Position numbers and translations under genes: made by a program. DNA of 64,000 bases from Fusibacter sp963666805. GTDB taxonomy: Bacteria > Bacillota > Clostridia > Peptostreptococcales > Acidaminobacteraceae. How positions within the stretch are numbered: position 1 is the first letter of the stretch; the number at the start of each line of letters is the position of its first letter. The notes beneath the pieces are model-generated. The model was not told where the DNA came from. It saw only the letters and a list, made by a program, of their open reading frames with translations, and did not search any database. Where the stretch lies: NCBI GenBank assembly GCA_963666805.2, contig CAXXWR010000003.1, positions 434,001 through 498,000 of the forward strand, in the 5' to 3' direction. This document shows positions 26,129 through 32,939 of this stretch, piece by piece.

Positions 26129-26157
26129 ATCATATCAGAGACCTGTTGATTTTTCAA
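26129..26157 (-). promoter_or_regulatory. Promoter of the candidate small RNA
   Basis: Minus strand: -35 TTGAAA (26157-26152), exactly 17 bases, -10 TATGAT (26134-26129). It begins 43 bases after the psuG stop codon and points away from any coding gene before the terminator. Confidence 0.6.
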
Positions 26158-26199
26158 TATCTAAACTGTTAACAATTCGCAATGAATATTTAAAGTTTT

Positions 26200-27126
26200 T
26201 TAATGATTTAAAGCTGCATATTCAACCGCTAATTGCGCTCCAACCACTGCATTATTATAAACCAATTGAATGTTAGAATCTAAGCTATCGCCACCTGTTA
26301 ATTCTTTTACTTTTGCAAGCAAAAATGGTGTTGATTCTTTTCCTTTAACGCCTTTTTCTTCTGCTTCTTTTAATGCCTTTTCAATAGCCTTGTTAATGGT
26401 ATCTGCGTCCATAGCATATTTTTCTGGAATTGGATTAGCAATAACAAGACCGCCCTTTAAACCAAGCGCCCATTTAGCATCAAGTGCACTTGCTAATTCT
26501 TTAGGAGAGTCAACACGGTAATCAACGCCAAAACCACTATGAGGAGTATAGAACGCTGGTAATTCATCAGTGCCATACCCTACAACAGGTACACCAAGCG
26601 TTTCAAGATACTCTAAAGTTAAACCAATATCTAAAATAGATTTGGCACCTGCACAAACAACTGCCACTGAAGTATGACTTAATTCTTGTAAATCCGCTGA
26701 AATATCAAATGTTTCTTGAGCACCTCTATGGACTCCACCAATACCACCAGTAACAAAGACTCTTATTCCTGCCAGATCAGCACAAATCATAGTAGCCGCA
26801 ACAGTTGTCGCTCCATCTTGTTTTTTAGCAACAACAAAAGGTAAATCTCTTCTTGATACCTTAGCAACATGCTCTGCATTTCCTAAGTATTCTAATTCAT
26901 CTGCAGATAAACCTACTTTAATACGTCCTTTAAGAATTGCAATGGTTGCAGGAACAGCACCTTGTTCTCTAATAATGTCTTCTACTTTTCTAGCTGTTTC
27001 GACATTTTGAGGATAAGGCATACCATGGCTGATAATAGTTGATTCCAAAGCAACTACTGCTTTTCCTTCATCTAAAGCTTTTTGAACTTCCGGTTGAATA
27101 TCGATTAAAGATTTTAATTGATTCAT
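26200..27126 (-). CDS. psuG: Pseudouridine-5'-phosphate glycosidase
   Basis: Cleaves pseudouridine 5'-phosphate to uracil and ribose 5-phosphate, the second step of pseudouridine breakdown. It has 308 residues, the family length, with motifs VALESTIISHGMPYPQN near residue 25, GRIKVGLS, TTVAATM, VFVTGGIGGVHRGA, and the C-terminal SNIQLVYNNAVVGAQLA. The catalytic lysine candidate is in VAKVSRRDLP/KKQDGATT. It lies 35 bases after psuK, so the two form one operon with kinase first. A pseudouridine permease is not nearby. Confidence 0.96.
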   Translation of the reverse strand: MNQLKSLIDIQPEVQKALDEGKAVVALESTIISHGMPYPQNVETARKVEDIIREQGAVPATIAILKGRIKVGLSADELEYLGNAEHVAKVSRRDLPFVVAKKQDGATTVAATMICADLAGIRVFVTGGIGGVHRGAQETFDISADLQELSHTSVAVVCAGAKSILDIGLTLEYLETLGVPVVGYGTDELPAFYTPHSGFGVDYRVDSPKELASALDAKWALGLKGGLVIANPIPEKYAMDADTINKAIEKALKEAEEKGVKGKESTPFLLAKVKELTGGDSLDSNIQLVYNNAVVGAQLAVEYAALNH

Positions 27127-27161
27127 AAGATTCTCCTTTATTCATTTCATCTATTTTCAGT

Positions 27162-28259
27162 CTATAAAAGACTATTAATTACTTCTCTATTGAGAATTTT
27201 AGAGACCGTTTCATTTTGCATAACATTGTGCTTTGCTGCAGCCATTGCATAAGCCATTTGATCATCCTGATTCAAATCACGACTGACTGCGTCTATCCAT
27301 CCTGCCATAAAAGCATCCCCTGCACCTGTCGTATTAACAACATCCACCTCTTGATTCGGATAGTGTTTAATACCGCCTTCACTGGCATAAAGAACACCTG
27401 CTTCACCAATACTCAAGGCAACATGCTTAACACCATATTGAACCAACTTGTTTGCCGCATTCTTGGCACGTTCTACAATATCATCTGTTTCAATCTGTTT
27501 CTCGCCTAAACTATTGAGAATCAATTCTGCTTCAAGTATATTGGGTTTAAAATAGTCAATATAATTAAGAATTTCAACCGTTCTCAAAGCTTTTGCCGTA
27601 GATACAGGATCTACAAATATCACTTTATTCGCGTACTGATGAGCAATATACTGCATCACAGACGCTTCAAGATTGGCGTCAAGAACAATCGCCGCTGCTT
27701 GTGACAAAATAGGTGAAAAATGATTTAAATAATCCGTATCAATCGCTTTAACAATTTGCATTTGGGATATAGCAACATGCATGTCGCCTTTTTCTTCATT
27801 AATACACATATAAGTCGATGTCGGTAACTCTGAATGGATCATAATAGTTGAAAGATCACATTTCAGTCTCTGTAAATCACCCAAGATGGCTTTTCCAAAA
27901 TCATCATGCCCCACAGCTGAAATAAAGCGCACATCATTATTAAGTCTTAATAGATTTTCTGCAATGTTGCGCCCAACACCCCCATGAGATGTTTTAACAA
28001 ATCCAATATTGGAATCCCTCATCGTCAATTTATTTTCAGGTGTTCCTGATATATCCATATTACTACCACCAATAACGACAATTGGCTCATTTGTTTCTAT
28101 TATATAGCCCTTTCCTTTTATCTTGCCTTTTTTAATTAAATTGGAAATATGAACGGCTACTGATGATCGCTGAATATGAAGTTTTGAAGCTAACTGTTCT
28201 TGCGTAATCATCGGCTCCTTTTGAATGATGCTTAGAATCTCGCGTTCTCGATCAGTCAT
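27162..28259 (-). CDS. psuK: PfkB-family pseudouridine kinase with N-terminal winged helix
   Basis: Phosphorylates pseudouridine for the PsuG step. The 365-residue protein is a fusion: residues 1-55 form a winged helix-turn-helix (REREILSIIQKEPMITQEQLASKL, QRSSVAVHISNLI), and residues 65-365 form a ribokinase-like PfkB kinase with VIGGSNMDISG and the anion-hole motif NTTGAGDAF. Kinases with such a DNA-binding head may act as their own regulator. ATG 28259 is chosen: AGGAGG lies 4-5 bases before it; an upstream ATG at 28280 falls in the operator repeat. Strong promoter and inverted repeat directly upstream. Confidence 0.93.
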   Translation of the reverse strand: MTDREREILSIIQKEPMITQEQLASKLHIQRSSVAVHISNLIKKGKIKGKGYIIETNEPIVVIGGSNMDISGTPENKLTMRDSNIGFVKTSHGGVGRNIAENLLRLNNDVRFISAVGHDDFGKAILGDLQRLKCDLSTIMIHSELPTSTYMCINEEKGDMHVAISQMQIVKAIDTDYLNHFSPILSQAAAIVLDANLEASVMQYIAHQYANKVIFVDPVSTAKALRTVEILNYIDYFKPNILEAELILNSLGEKQIETDDIVERAKNAANKLVQYGVKHVALSIGEAGVLYASEGGIKHYPNQEVDVVNTTGAGDAFMAGWIDAVSRDLNQDDQMAYAMAAAKHNVMQNETVSKILNREVINSLL

Positions 28260-28271
28260 TGCGCCTCCTTT

Positions 28272-28308
28272 AATAAACATTTGTTTACTTTGTAATCACA
28301 TGTTTATT
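28272..28308. promoter_or_regulatory. Inverted repeat, candidate PsuK operator
   Basis: AATAAACAT (28272-28280) and ATGTTTATT (28300-28308) are exact inverted repeats 19 bases apart. One half overlaps the psuK -10 hexamer and the other lies in the leader, a layout that would let a dimeric regulator block initiation. Confidence 0.55.
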
Positions 28309-28334
28309 ATGAAGGTTTTTTCAATCTTTGTCAA
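28306..28334 (-). promoter_or_regulatory. Sigma-A promoter of psuK-psuG
   Basis: Minus strand: TTGACA (28334-28329), 17-base spacer, CATAAT (28311-28306), about 45 bases before the psuK ATG. Confidence 0.8.
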
Positions 28335-28432
28335 GGGCTAATCGTTTTCTATCTATTTTCTAACCTTTCTTTGTCTCTACATTAATCATGAAACTTTATA
28401 ATGAACCTATAATCAATAAAGGAGGAGAACAA

Positions 28433-28891
28433 ATGAAAACAGATCTCGAAGCTATTGACTCAATCATCGAACGGACAGGTGCTAGTTATCATCAAGCAAA
28501 AGAAGCCTATGAAAAATTTGAAGGTAATACTGTAGATGCTATCATCTATTTAGAAGGCCTCAAAAATGAAACTACAGAAAACAGTCAAAGCCAAAGTCAA
28601 AGTCAAGCGAACAAACAAACGACACAAGATATTGGTCAAAACATAAAAAATGCTGGACAACAAGTGGGAAACTTATTACTCAAGTTGTTAAAAATTAAAG
28701 TCGTTTGGAAGAATGATAAAGAAAATCTTTTAGAACTGCCAGCAGTAATCTTAGTCATCTTACTCACCCAGCTCTTTATACCCACTCTAATCTTGTCACT
28801 GATTCCTTTGGTCTTTGGTGTCAAATTAAATCTTAAATATGGAAACGGTATTGTGACACAAGTCTCTGATTGGTTCAAACAAAGCAACTAA
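28433..28891 (+). CDS. DUF4342 protein with UBA-like domain, copy 1
   Basis: A 152-residue protein of unknown function. Residues 1-45 form a UBA/EF-Ts-type three-helix domain (DSIIERTGASYHQAKEAYEKFEG, VDAIIYLEG); then a Gln/Ser-rich linker (SQSQSQAN) and a C-terminal DUF4342 part with a basic beta segment (KIKVVWKNDKENLLELPA) and two hydrophobic helices (VILVILLTQLFIPTLILSLIPLVFGV). It is likely membrane-associated. ATG 28433 follows AAAGGAGGA; the first in-frame ATG at 28388 lacks a site. The next gene is a paralogue with the same layout. Confidence 0.85.
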   Translation: MKTDLEAIDSIIERTGASYHQAKEAYEKFEGNTVDAIIYLEGLKNETTENSQSQSQSQANKQTTQDIGQNIKNAGQQVGNLLLKLLKIKVVWKNDKENLLELPAVILVILLTQLFIPTLILSLIPLVFGVKLNLKYGNGIVTQVSDWFKQSN

Positions 28892-29002
28892 GACAAGAAT
28901 GATAAAAAAAGATTCTTGCCAAATTTTAACCTAATTTTGGTTGTTCAATAAACTATTTTGTATAAAATAAAATAAGAAGGATAATATGAAGGAGGAAATA
29001 AT

Positions 29003-29536
29003 ATGTCAGTAAGTTTAGAAAAAATTGATATGCTCATGGAGCGCGCTAACATAAGTTATAAAGAAGCCAAAGATGCTTTAGAAAGATTTAATGGAGATAT
29101 GGTTGAAGCCCTCATCTATCTTGAATCTAATGAAAAAACAGCTCCTAAAATGGGACCTGCAAACGATAACAGACACCACCATCAAAGACGTCATGAAAAT
29201 CGCTATGAACAGCGTCAAAGAAGACAAGATAATGCTAGAGACTTCGGAGAAGATTTGAAAAAATTCTTCAAAAAAGTACATGAAACACGATTCATCATTG
29301 GTAGAAAAGGGAGAAAAGCAGTTGATATTCCAATGACCATTGCAGCTTTGATGATTATTCTTACCTTACCAGTGTCAATCTTCTTACTCATCTTACCTTA
29401 TTTATTTGGATATCAAATTCTCATTCTTAATCCAAATGGTAAAAAAATGACGTTTGACCAATTTAGATCATCGGAAACACCTCATGAACCTACACAACCA
29501 CAAGAAGATAAACCATCAGAAGATAGAATGGCTTAA
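29003..29536 (+). CDS. DUF4342 protein with UBA-like domain, copy 2
   Basis: A 177-residue paralogue of the preceding gene. The UBA-like head is close (IDMLMERANISYKEAKDALERFNGD), the linker is instead His/Arg/Gln-rich (RHHHQRRHENRYEQRQRR split across two stretches), and the DUF4342 core (TRFIIGRKGRKAVDIPMTIAALMII) ends with a short hydrophobic hairpin and an acidic tail. Its GGAGG lies 7 bases before the ATG, and a perfect 13-bp terminator follows the stop. The function is unknown; the basic linker could bind nucleic acid or phospholipid, which is only inference. Confidence 0.85.
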   Translation: MSVSLEKIDMLMERANISYKEAKDALERFNGDMVEALIYLESNEKTAPKMGPANDNRHHHQRRHENRYEQRQRRQDNARDFGEDLKKFFKKVHETRFIIGRKGRKAVDIPMTIAALMIILTLPVSIFLLILPYLFGYQILILNPNGKKMTFDQFRSSETPHEPTQPQEDKPSEDRMA

Positions 29537-29549
29537 TAATTGCCCTTGT

Positions 29550-29583
29550 AATAGCGAGATGACCACTCATCTCGCTATTTTTA
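29550..29583 (+). terminator. Intrinsic terminator after the DUF4342 pair
   Basis: Thirteen-base-pair perfect stem (AATAGCGAGATGA / TCATCTCGCTATT), four-base loop CCAC, then a T run. It separates the pair from the two-component system. Confidence 0.92.
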
Positions 29584-29602
29584 TCTATTTCGATGTAAAA
29601 GC

Positions 29603-29631
29603 TTTAAAACTCTAGTTTTAAATGCTATGAT
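29603..29631 (+). promoter_or_regulatory. Palindrome-covered promoter of the two-component system
   Basis: TTTAAAACT-CT-AGTTTTAAA (29603-29622) is a perfect inverted repeat with 9-base arms. Its left end serves as a weak -35 (TTTAAA), 17 bases before TATGAT (29626-29631). The start codon of the response regulator follows 24 bases later. Confidence 0.5.
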
Positions 29632-29655
29632 TTAATAAAAAAGCTGGAGGAAAAC

Positions 29656-30342
29656 ATGCAAAAGATATTGGTTGTAGAAGACGATTTAAAAATCGCGCGA
29701 TTTATAGAATTAGAATTAAAACATGAAGGCTTTGACGTTGAAACAGCAAATGATGGTCGAAGTGGCCTTGAAAAGGCACTTGATAGTTCATTTGATCTCA
29801 TTATTTTAGATATCATGCTTCCTGGTCTCAATGGGATGGAAGTTTGCCGTCGTGTAAGGCTGAACTCGGAGATCCCCATCATTATGCTAACTGCTAAAGA
29901 TGACACCATGGACAAGGTTATGGGCCTTGATTTTGGTGCAGATGATTATATGACTAAGCCTTTTGCTATTGAAGAATTATTGGCGCGTATTAGACGCATT
30001 TTTAGAAAAGCACCCGCGAAATCAACTACACCGGCCAATGTTTTTGTCTCTGGTCATCTAAAAATAGATTGCAATCAATATACAGTTACCTATAATACTG
30101 TTCCTATTGAGCTCACTAAAACCGAATTTGATTTACTTCACTATTTGGCAGAAAATAAAAACATCGCTCTCTCTCGAGAACAAATATTGGACAAAGTTTG
30201 GGGATACGATTACTTTGGAGAAACCAAAATCGTCGATGTCTATATTCGCTATTTAAGGAGTAAAATTGATGACGTTTATGAAACTAAATTTATCCATACT
30301 GTTAGAGGGGTAGGTTACTTATTTAAAGATGAAGATCATTAG
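29656..30342 (+). CDS. OmpR/PhoB-family response regulator
   Basis: DNA-binding transcription regulator of 228 residues. The receiver domain (1-120) has the acidic pair at Asp9/Asp10, the phospho-acceptor Asp52 (LIILDIMLPG), Thr/Lys switch residues (MLTAKDD, YMTKPF). The C-terminal winged helix (130-228) has ELTKTEFDLLHYLAENKN and the terminal VRGVGYLF. GGAGG lies 7 bases before ATG. It overlaps the following kinase gene by 14 bases. The stimulus is unknown. Possible targets nearby are the promoter with TTGTCTTA direct repeats at 32855-32886 or its own palindrome. Confidence 0.95.
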   Translation: MQKILVVEDDLKIARFIELELKHEGFDVETANDGRSGLEKALDSSFDLIILDIMLPGLNGMEVCRRVRLNSEIPIIMLTAKDDTMDKVMGLDFGADDYMTKPFAIEELLARIRRIFRKAPAKSTTPANVFVSGHLKIDCNQYTVTYNTVPIELTKTEFDLLHYLAENKNIALSREQILDKVWGYDYFGETKIVDVYIRYLRSKIDDVYETKFIHTVRGVGYLFKDEDH

Positions 30343-32083
30343 TAAAGACAGTGTCAAAACCGTTCAACCTGAACAACTGAATACAGGACCTCCTAAACGA
30401 CCTCAGCGAAAAGAAGGCAAGCTAACTGTCATCTCTCAACCCGCTACTCATAAGGCTTTCAACAATAAGAATTCAAGGAATAAGCCTTCTAAAAAGAAGC
30501 CCGTAGCCCCAAGACAGGCCAAGCCTTCACCCGCTAAACGTTCACAGGTAAAGCCTAAGGGAAAACCCAAAGTCAAACACAGTCAATCTGATAAAAAGCA
30601 AATGCGACTTGAAAAAGAACGTATCAAGCAAAGGCAAATTGAAAGGGCACTCAATGATTCAGAGCCAACGTATTTTCAAAAACAATTCAACCGCTTTGCT
30701 TCCCTATTAAGATTCAACATCACTTTCAAATTAACCTTGGGGTATATGATGCGTTTGGTCTTTTTAATATCACTTATTGCCGTTAGTGTTTATGGTTCTT
30801 TTGCCTTTTATTTGGTCTATGATACTCAAAATACCCTAGCAGAAAAACAGGCTTATGTTGATTCTCTTTTAATAGATGGCTATGCTTATGATGATCCGCT
30901 CATTGATCGCTATTTAAATACAGAAGGCTTATCGCTTTCTATTTTTGACAATGAACAGTCACTGGTCTACACAAGTGATGAACGTTCAATAGCCTTTTCA
31001 GATATCCAAACCATTGAAGATTACGATATTCTTAATTTCCCTGAGCTGCCTACAATCTATCAAGTCAATCACCTGCAACTTGATAGTCAAGACTACAACG
31101 TCGTCTTGAGCCAATCAATGAGGGATAAGAGTGATTTAATTCGATCAACATTCCCTATTGTCCCCGTGATGCTAATCGTTTTATTGATTTCTTCTACCTT
31201 GTCATCTAATCGCATGTCCAATAAAACACTAAAGCCTATCCATATTATGACAGAAGATGTTAAAGACATGTCCGCTAATAATCTGTCCAAACGTCTCAAT
31301 GTCAGTGGAACCAAAGATGAACTTAAGGATTTAGCAGAAACATTTAATATGATGTTAGATGATATTCAGAAGTCTTATGAAAGAGAAAAACAATTTGTAT
31401 CCGATGCCTCACATGAACTTAGGACGCCAATTGCTGTTATAAAAGGATATGCAGGCATGCTCAACCGTTGGGGTAAAGACGATCCTGATGTACTAGAAGA
31501 AAGTATCAGTGCCATTCTAGGTGAAACAGACAATATGCACTCACTTGTAGAAAGTCTTCTCTTTATCGCACGTAATGACAAGGGAACACTTAAAATGGAC
31601 ATGGCTCATTTTGATTTCAGCCAATTGATGCAAGAAATTGTTAAAGAAACGCATTTGATTGATAGTGACCATACTATTGAGGAATCTATTGATGAAAACG
31701 TCAAGCAATATGGTTCTGTTGATAAATTGAAACAAGCTATCCGGGTATTTATTGATAATAGTATCAAATACACGCCTGATGGTGGCCAACTTAAAATCAG
31801 GTTACAAGTCACAGACCATGAAAATATTATCACCATTTCAGATAATGGTATTGGTATTTCTAAAGAAGACCTGCCCCATATTTTCGATCGTTTCTACCGT
31901 GCAGATAAATCTCGTACAAAATTAAAAAACAATCAACATGGAGGGACGGGTTTAGGTTTATCTATTGCTAAAATAATTATTGAACAGCATGGCGGGCATA
32001 TTCGCGTTATTAGCGACCTTAACAAAGGAACACAATTTACGCTCACACTCCCACATGCTTTTACAGCTGCACATCAAAAATAA
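30329..32083 (+). CDS. Sensor histidine kinase with long basic N-terminal extension
   Basis: Membrane sensor kinase, 584 residues, partner of the overlapping response regulator. The core is standard: TM1 about 137-160, an extracellular sensor region 160-265, TM2 266-286, HAMP, HisKA with phospho-His in SDASHELRTPIAV (near 361), and an HATPase domain (NSIKYTPDGG, DNGIGIS, GTGLGLSIA). Unusual is the first ~130 residues: a Lys/Pro/Arg/Gln-rich, probably disordered cytoplasmic stretch (KKKPVAPRQAKPSPAKRSQ). No ribosome site precedes ATG 30329, which lies inside the regulator gene, so translation may be coupled; a later start near the Met at residue ~91 has no better site. Confidence 0.9.
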   Translation: MKIISKDSVKTVQPEQLNTGPPKRPQRKEGKLTVISQPATHKAFNNKNSRNKPSKKKPVAPRQAKPSPAKRSQVKPKGKPKVKHSQSDKKQMRLEKERIKQRQIERALNDSEPTYFQKQFNRFASLLRFNITFKLTLGYMMRLVFLISLIAVSVYGSFAFYLVYDTQNTLAEKQAYVDSLLIDGYAYDDPLIDRYLNTEGLSLSIFDNEQSLVYTSDERSIAFSDIQTIEDYDILNFPELPTIYQVNHLQLDSQDYNVVLSQSMRDKSDLIRSTFPIVPVMLIVLLISSTLSSNRMSNKTLKPIHIMTEDVKDMSANNLSKRLNVSGTKDELKDLAETFNMMLDDIQKSYEREKQFVSDASHELRTPIAVIKGYAGMLNRWGKDDPDVLEESISAILGETDNMHSLVESLLFIARNDKGTLKMDMAHFDFSQLMQEIVKETHLIDSDHTIEESIDENVKQYGSVDKLKQAIRVFIDNSIKYTPDGGQLKIRLQVTDHENIITISDNGIGISKEDLPHIFDRFYRADKSRTKLKNNQHGGTGLGLSIAKIIIEQHGGHIRVISDLNKGTQFTLTLPHAFTAAHQK

Positions 32084-32727
32084 GAAGTTACCCAGCTAAT
32101 CAATTTAACTTTTTTATCTGAAAGAGACAGTACTTTAATCTGATTAAAGTGCTGTTTTTCTTTTAAGTCCAATTTGACTAAAAGTGTATCCCCCTTAAGA
32201 AGTTTTTGCTTGGTATCACCTATCTTAAGGATAATGTTCCCCTCAAAACAGCAACAACCAAAACACAAATGATGGTAATAATCAATGCCGCTTTCATGCA
32301 TCACTTCTGGAAAAATACGATTAACGAATTGATCTTGATTGACCTTCAAATCATAAGCTCTTAATAAGCCATAGACGTCTTCTCTCACCATCAAATTGAA
32401 ATCAGCCGTCTTTCCTTCACTTCTAGTTTCCCATTCTCCTTTAAATTGATGTGCTTCGTAGGGCTTAACCAAAATACTATAAAGCGGTTGATCATCTTGG
32501 CGGTGTTTTAATAGAAGCGGTTGATCTAGTGGCATAATCCAACGCTTTACACCATATAGGGACGTAAAGGTTGATTCTGAATCTACTACATTAGCCCGAC
32601 TAACACGCCATTTAAAAGTGTTGTCTTTGTAAATAGCACCTTCTGGTTCAATTACAAATTCTGTGGTATCACCACCAGCCCACTTAGAAACCTTATAATC
32701 TTGGCTTGTTTTTATTATTATTTTCAT
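32074..32727 (-). CDS. HutD/Ves family protein
   Basis: A 217-residue cupin-like protein of the HutD family. Homologues occur with histidine-use genes or alone and their role is not settled; E. coli Ves belongs here. Motifs: SKWAGGDTTEFVIEPEGA at the N-terminus (the usual SxWxGGxTxE), FKWRVSRANVV, FNLMVRED. ATG 32727 is chosen since AGGGG lies 8 bases before it; an in-frame start at 32766 lacks a site. Its 3' end overlaps the convergent kinase gene by 10 bases, and no histidine-use genes are nearby. TATAAT at about 32745-32750 is a possible -10. Confidence 0.87.
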   Translation of the reverse strand: MKIIIKTSQDYKVSKWAGGDTTEFVIEPEGAIYKDNTFKWRVSRANVVDSESTFTSLYGVKRWIMPLDQPLLLKHRQDDQPLYSILVKPYEAHQFKGEWETRSEGKTADFNLMVREDVYGLLRAYDLKVNQDQFVNRIFPEVMHESGIDYYHHLCFGCCCFEGNIILKIGDTKQKLLKGDTLLVKLDLKEKQHFNQIKVLSLSDKKVKLISWVTSYF

Positions 32728-32854
32728 ATTGCATTCCCCTATTCTATTATAACAATCCCATCTCAAATTGAGTCTATTGTTAACTATTATGACTTTTTTC
32801 TATACCTATAGTTTATCAAATTGAGACAATAAATAGGACATTCTTTTCTATAAT

Positions 32855-32886
32855 TTGTCTTAATCGTTAAAAATATTGTCTTATCG
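32855..32886. promoter_or_regulatory. Direct repeats upstream of the pseudo-S41 gene
   Basis: TTGTCTTAATCG (32855-32866) and TTGTCTTATCG (32876-32886) start exactly 21 bases apart, two helical turns. They lie just upstream of a TATAAT (32910-32915) that has no good -35, the usual place for an activator such as an OmpR-family regulator. A third related, inverted copy (TGAGACAA) is at 32822-32829. Confidence 0.5.
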
Positions 32887-32939
32887 CACAAAAGGCATCA
32901 AAAATGACTTATAATAGTAATGAATTAAGGGGGTTTTTT

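Noticed and set aside
26075..26130. Plus-strand GGGGGG followed by ATG as a short peptide gene
   Set aside because: Only about 12 codons, no plus-strand promoter, and better explained as the complement of the C-rich RNA loop.
28894..28918. CAAGAAT / ATTCTTG repeat between the two DUF4342 genes as a terminator
   Set aside because: Seven pairs around an A-rich loop and no T run after it; the second gene may be read from the same transcript.
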